Shown here: positions 7,000-9,730 of the stretch, piece after piece
Layout of the letters: each line of letters opens with the position of its first letter
How positions within the stretch are numbered: the first letter of the stretch is position 1
Origin: Candidatus Gottesmanbacteria bacterium RBG_16_37_8
GTDB taxonomy: Bacteria > Patescibacteriota > Microgenomatia > 2-02-FULL-39-11
Length of the DNA: 9,730 nucleotides
Direction: 5' to 3'
Assembly (NCBI GenBank): GCA_001779055.1
Contig: MFJA01000002.1
Location: 1-9,730, forward strand
The notes under the pieces: generated by a model
Told to the model about the DNA's origin: nothing
The model's input: only the letters and a program-made list of their open reading frames with translations
Databases searched by the model: none
Translations under genes and position numbers: made by a program

Positions 7000-8679
7000 A
7001 TGAAAATGAAACTGACTATTTTTTCCCTTTGTCTTTTTTTTACGCTTATTTCTTTTATTCCTTCAATTTACGAGCTAATAAACAGGGATAAGATTGCTCC
7101 TGACAGATATTTTGTTTTAGAACATAATTATAATTTCGATTACAACTTTTATCTTTCCAGAATAAGAGAGGGGACTTCCGGAAGGTGGCTGGTTACTGAA
7201 AAATATTATAACCAACCCCATAAAAGTTCACTTTTTCAGGCAATTTATCTTTACTTTGGCAAGATAGGAAAAATTTTCGGACTTTCTGTTGAAGGAATAT
7301 ATCATGCGGCCAGGTTTATTTCAGGATTTATTCTGCTTCTGGCAACGGCTTTTTACGGAAGAAGATTTTTCGGTAATAAAATTATAATTCTGTTTTTTTT
7401 ACTGACAGTTACCTCCTCAAGCTGGCCGATTTTACAAAGGTTAGGTGGATTCTACCGATTTGCAACCTATATGGGTTATTGGTCGGTAATTGATTCCCTG
7501 CAAAGGATAACTATTATGCCGCATATCCTGATTGGTCAAATTCTTCTGGTGGTAATTTTAGAAAGGCTAGGTGTGAGTTTGAAACTGTCTTTATCAGAAT
7601 CGTTCTTATTAGGTATTTTGGGTTTAGCTGCAGGGATAATATTCCCGCCGACAGTAATTATCAGCTATGTATTTATAGGCGTATACGGACTTTTTGTGGT
7701 TCTGGATATTTTATCTTCCGGAAATAGTTTTAGCGGGAAACGAAAGTTATTCTTGAATTTTGTTAAAGAGAGGTTTTTACCCCTTTTTATTTATGTTGTA
7801 TTATCTTTGCCTTCATTTCTATATCTGTCGGCTATGCTTAAGGTTCAACCCTGGAAAGCATTGGCATTATTTGATATTGAACACAGGATACCCATTCCTT
7901 ATATTGAGTATTTTCTGGCTTTAGGTCCAATTTTGATTTTGGGATTATTGGGAGTAGTTTGGGCTTTTATAAAAAATAATAAACAATACTATGGACCAAT
8001 TGCCTGGATTGCCTCGATATTCCTGTTATTTCTTATTTTTGAAAATATACCGCAACAGTCTCCTTCAAGATTTACCGAAGGAGCAATTCATATTCCATTA
8101 GGAATTGTGGCAACCTATTTAATAGCAGCCTTATGGAAATCAGCAGAAAAACTAAAGAAGGGTTTGGGCAGATGGGTAAGGATTGGATTGGCTGTAACAA
8201 CCGGAGGAACAATTATCTTGGGAGCATTGGTCATGCTGTCGATGATATTATGGTTGACTGATCAAGCCTATGCTAAAAGACTGGCTACCTGGCCGGTTCC
8301 CTTAGGAGCACAACTGGCATATCCTCTTGATGATTTTATGGATGGTATTTTTTACCTGCGGGATAAGACACCACAAGAGAGTGTTGTTTTAACTTATATT
8401 ACCTCCGGGAATTTCATACCGGCATTTGCGGATAATTACGTCTATATAGGACATGCCAATACCCCTGCGGAGAGTGAGAAAGAGGAAATAGCAGCCTCGT
8501 TTTTCAAAGGAGAAATGAGTGAGGAATATGTGCTGAAGTTTCTTAAAAAGGAGAGAATTTCCTACATTTACTACGGTCCGCAGGAGAGAGCGTTGGGGGG
8601 ACCGGTTGATTTGAGGGAGAAATACAACTTCCTTAGTTCTGTTTATTCTAATAAACAGGTGGCGGTTTATAAATATTGA
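7000..8679 (+). CDS. GT-C-like membrane protein of the DYNFYLSRI type (559 aa)
   Basis: About 12 hydrophobic segments span residues 5-419, followed by a soluble tail of about 140 residues. The first outer loop has NFDYNFYLSRIREG (45-58), with D47 as the likely GT-C catalytic acid, then GRWLVTEKYYNQPHKSSL (61-78). Other marks are FYRFATYMGYW (151-161), PHILIGQ (174-180) and QQSPSRFTEGAIHIPLGI (352-369), whose Arg/Glu may contact the lipid phosphate. The tail has GNFIPAFADNYVYIGH (470-485) and ISYIYYGPQER (520-530). It is probably an envelope glycosyltransferase; I know no gene name. Its tail matches the partial protein at 9416-9730, so the two are paralogues. The frame is closed by TAA at 6955-6957 with no other start before 7000, so the ATG is secure apart from a second ATG at 7006. 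No Shine-Dalgarno is visible. TGA 8677-8679 ends the gene inside the toxin-antitoxin promoter repeats. Confidence 0.78.
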   Translation: MKMKLTIFSLCLFFTLISFIPSIYELINRDKIAPDRYFVLEHNYNFDYNFYLSRIREGTSGRWLVTEKYYNQPHKSSLFQAIYLYFGKIGKIFGLSVEGIYHAARFISGFILLLATAFYGRRFFGNKIIILFFLLTVTSSSWPILQRLGGFYRFATYMGYWSVIDSLQRITIMPHILIGQILLVVILERLGVSLKLSLSESFLLGILGLAAGIIFPPTVIISYVFIGVYGLFVVLDILSSGNSFSGKRKLFLNFVKERFLPLFIYVVLSLPSFLYLSAMLKVQPWKALALFDIEHRIPIPYIEYFLALGPILILGLLGVVWAFIKNNKQYYGPIAWIASIFLLFLIFENIPQQSPSRFTEGAIHIPLGIVATYLIAALWKSAEKLKKGLGRWVRIGLAVTTGGTIILGALVMLSMILWLTDQAYAKRLATWPVPLGAQLAYPLDDFMDGIFYLRDKTPQESVVLTYITSGNFIPAFADNYVYIGHANTPAESEKEEIAASFFKGEMSEEYVLKFLKKERISYIYYGPQERALGGPVDLREKYNFLSSVYSNKQVAVYKY

Positions 8680-8698
8680 CGATATATTGACGATATAT
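8674..8698. repeat. Tandem 11-bp repeat at the toxin-antitoxin promoter
   Basis: TATTGACGATA occurs at 8674-8684 and again at 8685-8695, followed by a further TAT. The period is about one helical turn, so proteins on both copies would sit on the same DNA face. Each copy holds TTGACG, a five-of-six -35 match. The stop codon of the preceding gene lies in the first copy. Confidence 0.75.
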
Positions 8699-8715
8699 CA
8701 GATATCTGATATCAT
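8687..8715 (+). promoter_or_regulatory. Promoter of the toxin-antitoxin operon
   Basis: The -35 is TTGACG (8687-8692), with a spacer of exactly 17 nt and a -10 TATCAT (8710-8715). Each matches consensus in five of six positions. The expected start near 8722 leaves about 13 nt before the ATG at 8736. The spacer and the -10 are covered by palindromes, as expected for an autorepressed operon. Confidence 0.65.
8695..8712. promoter_or_regulatory. Perfect 18-bp palindrome, likely antitoxin operator
   Basis: ATATCAGATATCTGATAT is a perfect inverted repeat with no spacer, lying between -35 and -10 of the toxin-antitoxin promoter and reaching into the -10. AbrB/MazE-fold antitoxins bind as dimers to such symmetric sites and repress their own operons, so this is the best candidate primary operator. 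Confidence 0.65.
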
Positions 8716-8730
8716 ACGTCTGACATCAGA
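8705..8730. promoter_or_regulatory. Second, imperfect palindrome over -10 and start site
   Basis: Arms CTGATATC (8706-8713) and GACATCAG (8722-8729) match in seven of eight positions, and the inner bases ACGT (8716-8719) are also symmetric. One more pair (8705/8730) extends it. It reuses the CTGATAT half of the 18-bp palindrome, so the two sites overlap and could bind antitoxin alternately or cooperatively. Confidence 0.5.
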
Positions 8731-8735
8731 AAATT

Positions 8736-9017
8736 ATGGATACCTATACAATTGATATCAGACCAAGAAGACAGACAACCCTGCCTAAAAAACTCTTAGA
8801 AGAATTAGGGCTTGAAGTTGGTGACAAGCTTGTTGCATCAGTTAAAAATAAAACTATCATTTTAAAATCAAATAAACAGGTTTTTACGGACGCATTTGAT
8901 GAAATCCAGAGGATTGTGAAGGAGAGCGGGATTACAGAGGAAGAGATACAGAAAAGTTTAAGAGAAACGAGACAAGAGATTTATGACAAGCGTTACCGCT
9001 CCAAGGGTATTTCTTGA
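8736..9017 (+). CDS. VapB-type antitoxin, SpoVT/AbrB (MazE-like) domain (93 aa)
   Basis: Residues about 4-47 form a swapped-hairpin AbrB DNA-binding domain: IDIRPRRQTTLPKKLLEELGLEVGDKL has the family pattern of a short strand, a 'TLPK' turn, a helix and 'GLxxGD'. The string KNKTIILK (37-44) is the closing strand. Residues about 50-88 are charged and probably helical (TDAFDEIQRIVKESGITEEEIQKSL), the usual toxin-wrapping tail. It should dimerise, bind the palindromes just upstream and neutralise the PIN toxin by inserting its C-terminus near the active site. Its 3' end overlaps the toxin gene by 35 nt in another frame, so its last 12 codons are shared with the toxin's N-terminus. The ATG has no Shine-Dalgarno (AGAAAATT precedes it). 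The TGA stop is at 9015-9017. Confidence 0.88.
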   Translation: MDTYTIDIRPRRQTTLPKKLLEELGLEVGDKLVASVKNKTIILKSNKQVFTDAFDEIQRIVKESGITEEEIQKSLRETRQEIYDKRYRSKGIS

Positions 9018-9414
9018 TACTAATATTTGGTTTTCAGCTTTTTGGGGATCTGAAAATTGCCGAAAAATTCTTCTGGCACACCGGGATGATAAAATTAAGA
9101 CAATCATTTCACACCAGGTAATCGAAGAGTGCGCAAGAAATTTCAGATCCAAACTTCCACAAGAATTATCAAATTTTACGAATATGCTTAAAAGTAGTCC
9201 ACCATTAATGGTTAAAGATCCTGAACTAATTGAGGAAAAAGTTATAAATTTAATACAAAAAAAGGATCAGCCAATATTCTGTTCAGCCATGATGGCAAAA
9301 GTAAAATATTTCGTAACTGGGAATATTAAGGATTTTTCTGTTAACAAACTTGAAGTATTAACGGGTATTAAAATAGTTACTACAAGTCAGTTAGTAAAAG
9401 GACTGAAATTATAA
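8983..9414 (+). CDS. PIN-domain ribonuclease toxin (VapC / COG1569 type, 143 aa)
   Basis: A full PIN fold is recognisable. VFLDTNIWFSAFWG (9-22) holds the first acid, D12. VIEECARNF (46-54) holds the second, E48 or E49. KKDQPIFCSAMMAKVKYFVTGNIKDF (93-118) holds D95 and D117, with the typical 'TGN..DF' strand turn. These four acids bind Mg2+/Mn2+ for RNA cleavage; VapC relatives cut tRNA or rRNA, but the target here is unknown. The length fits the 'toxin component, PIN family' group (TIGR00305/COG1569). The ATG at 8983 is the only start before the LDTN motif. The 35-nt overlap with the antitoxin suggests coupled translation, and only a weak AAGAG lies upstream. All key residues are intact, so it is probably active. 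It ends 1 bp before the convergent membrane-protein gene. Confidence 0.88.
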   Translation: MTSVTAPRVFLDTNIWFSAFWGSENCRKILLAHRDDKIKTIISHQVIEECARNFRSKLPQELSNFTNMLKSSPPLMVKDPELIEEKVINLIQKKDQPIFCSAMMAKVKYFVTGNIKDFSVNKLEVLTGIKIVTTSQLVKGLKL

Positions 9415-9415
9415 C

Positions 9416-9730
9416 TTATTTAAGAACATAAATTGTAGCTTCTTCTTTGTCGTAAACAGGTTTTAAAATGTTGGGATAGAGGTATTGGGGGTAGATCGGT
9501 TTTTCCTCGGGACCTTGGAAGACCAGAGTAATTTTATTATCCATAAGGAATGATTTGGCTTCATTGTCCGTCATTTTATTTTCATAAAATTTTAAAACCA
9601 GAGGTTCTTTTTGCGATAAGCTATTTGTGTAGCCGGAATGACCGATGAAGCTTATGGTATGAGCATAGACAGGCAAATAATTGCCGGTATAGAAAGTACT
9701 GAGGATAGGTGTTTTATTAGGATAATTCTT
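9416..9730 (-). CDS. C-terminal part of a second DYNFYLSRI-type GT-C protein (5' end outside window)
   Basis: The frame is open from the right edge to TAA 9416-9418, giving 104 visible residues. An internal TTG (9674-9676) is not the start, because the frame continues upstream through codons for KNYPNKTPILSTFYTGNY. The protein matches the tail of the 559-aa product at 7000-8679: STFYTGNYLPVYA against TYITSGNFIPAFA, then SFIGHSGYTNS against VYIGHANTPAE, and ITLVFQGPEEK against ISYIYYGPQER, in the same order and at similar spacing. This tail is the soluble extracytoplasmic domain after the membrane part. Catalytic residues would lie outside the window. The gene points toward the toxin gene and the two stops are 1 bp apart. 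Confidence 0.8.
   Translation of the reverse strand, partial: KNYPNKTPILSTFYTGNYLPVYAHTISFIGHSGYTNSLSQKEPLVLKFYENKMTDNEAKSFLMDNKITLVFQGPEEKPIYPQYLYPNILKPVYDKEEATIYVLK

Noticed and set aside
6855..7091. A 78-aa plus-strand reading frame across the divergent promoter
   Set aside because: It overlaps the starts of two better genes and the promoter palindrome, and its translation is low-complexity Phe/Tyr/Leu.
2640..8679. UGA-as-glycine code (Gracilibacteria/Absconditabacteria)
   Set aside because: TGA sits at natural ends: after the NPCBM domain in an ATGA overlap, after the 559-aa protein whose paralogue ends at the same place, and after the antitoxin. Standard stops fit.
8958..9152. A 64-aa minus-strand reading frame over the toxin-antitoxin overlap
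   Set aside because: It is antisense to the PIN active-site segment and has no recognisable motif.
8674..9414. Toxin-antitoxin pair as part of a mobile element or integron cassette
   Set aside because: No transposase, integrase, terminal inverted repeat or target-site duplication was found. The palindromes sit exactly at the promoter and are better explained as operators.
9416..9676. A complete 86-aa gene starting at TTG 9674-9676
   Set aside because: The frame stays open upstream to the window edge, and those residues continue the match to the 559-aa paralogue. It is the end of a longer gene.

Overview
The window looks like chromosomal DNA from an AT-rich, uncultured Candidate Phyla Radiation bacterium (Patescibacteria), possibly a Microgenomates lineage. 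This is inferred from gene content. A double zinc-ribbon protein ending in a CxxC-x17-CxxC module sits next to several long, fast-evolving GT-C-like membrane proteins with Lys/Ile/Phe-rich composition, a combination common in those genomes. Several genes end at TGA with another start close behind, so the standard bacterial code fits and the UGA-glycine code of Gracilibacteria/Absconditabacteria is unlikely. I see no rRNA, tRNA, CRISPR array, transposase or insertion sequence.

Layout. (1) 2-265, + strand: the 3' end of a zinc-ribbon protein gene. (2) About 296-328: a strong bidirectional terminator shared with the convergent operon; its loop contains the stop codon of the opposing gene. (3) 310-6936, - strand: a four-gene run. 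In transcription order it encodes a 240-aa single-pass membrane protein, a 545-aa GT-C-like membrane protein, a 602-aa GT-C-like protein with a C-terminal NPCBM carbohydrate-binding domain, and a 777-aa PTPS-related/YfhO-like GT-C protein. The last two overlap by ATGA. (4) 6937-6999: a short divergent promoter region built on an AT-rich near-palindrome. (5) 7000-8679, + strand: another GT-C-like membrane protein of a different subfamily. (6) 8674-9414, + strand: a VapBC-type toxin-antitoxin pair (AbrB/MazE-fold antitoxin, PIN toxin) behind an operator-rich promoter. (7) 9416-9730, - strand: the C-terminal part of a second protein of the same subfamily as the 7000-8679 product, convergent with the toxin gene and cut by the window edge.

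How the genes may work together. Five polytopic proteins in under 10 kb resemble GT-C glycosyltransferases, which as a class take sugars from polyprenyl-phosphate carriers and work on the outer face of the membrane. One has a fused carbohydrate-binding domain and another a C-terminal beta-rich extracytoplasmic domain. The simplest reading is a cell-surface glycan or glycoprotein assembly locus with a stabilising toxin-antitoxin module inside it. Donor, acceptor and product cannot be read from the sequence.

A second theme is gene expression. Three of the minus-strand genes carry a TG(T/C)TAAAAT extended -10-like box 14-20 nt before the ATG and none has a recognisable Shine-Dalgarno sequence. 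This suggests short-leader or near-leaderless transcripts.
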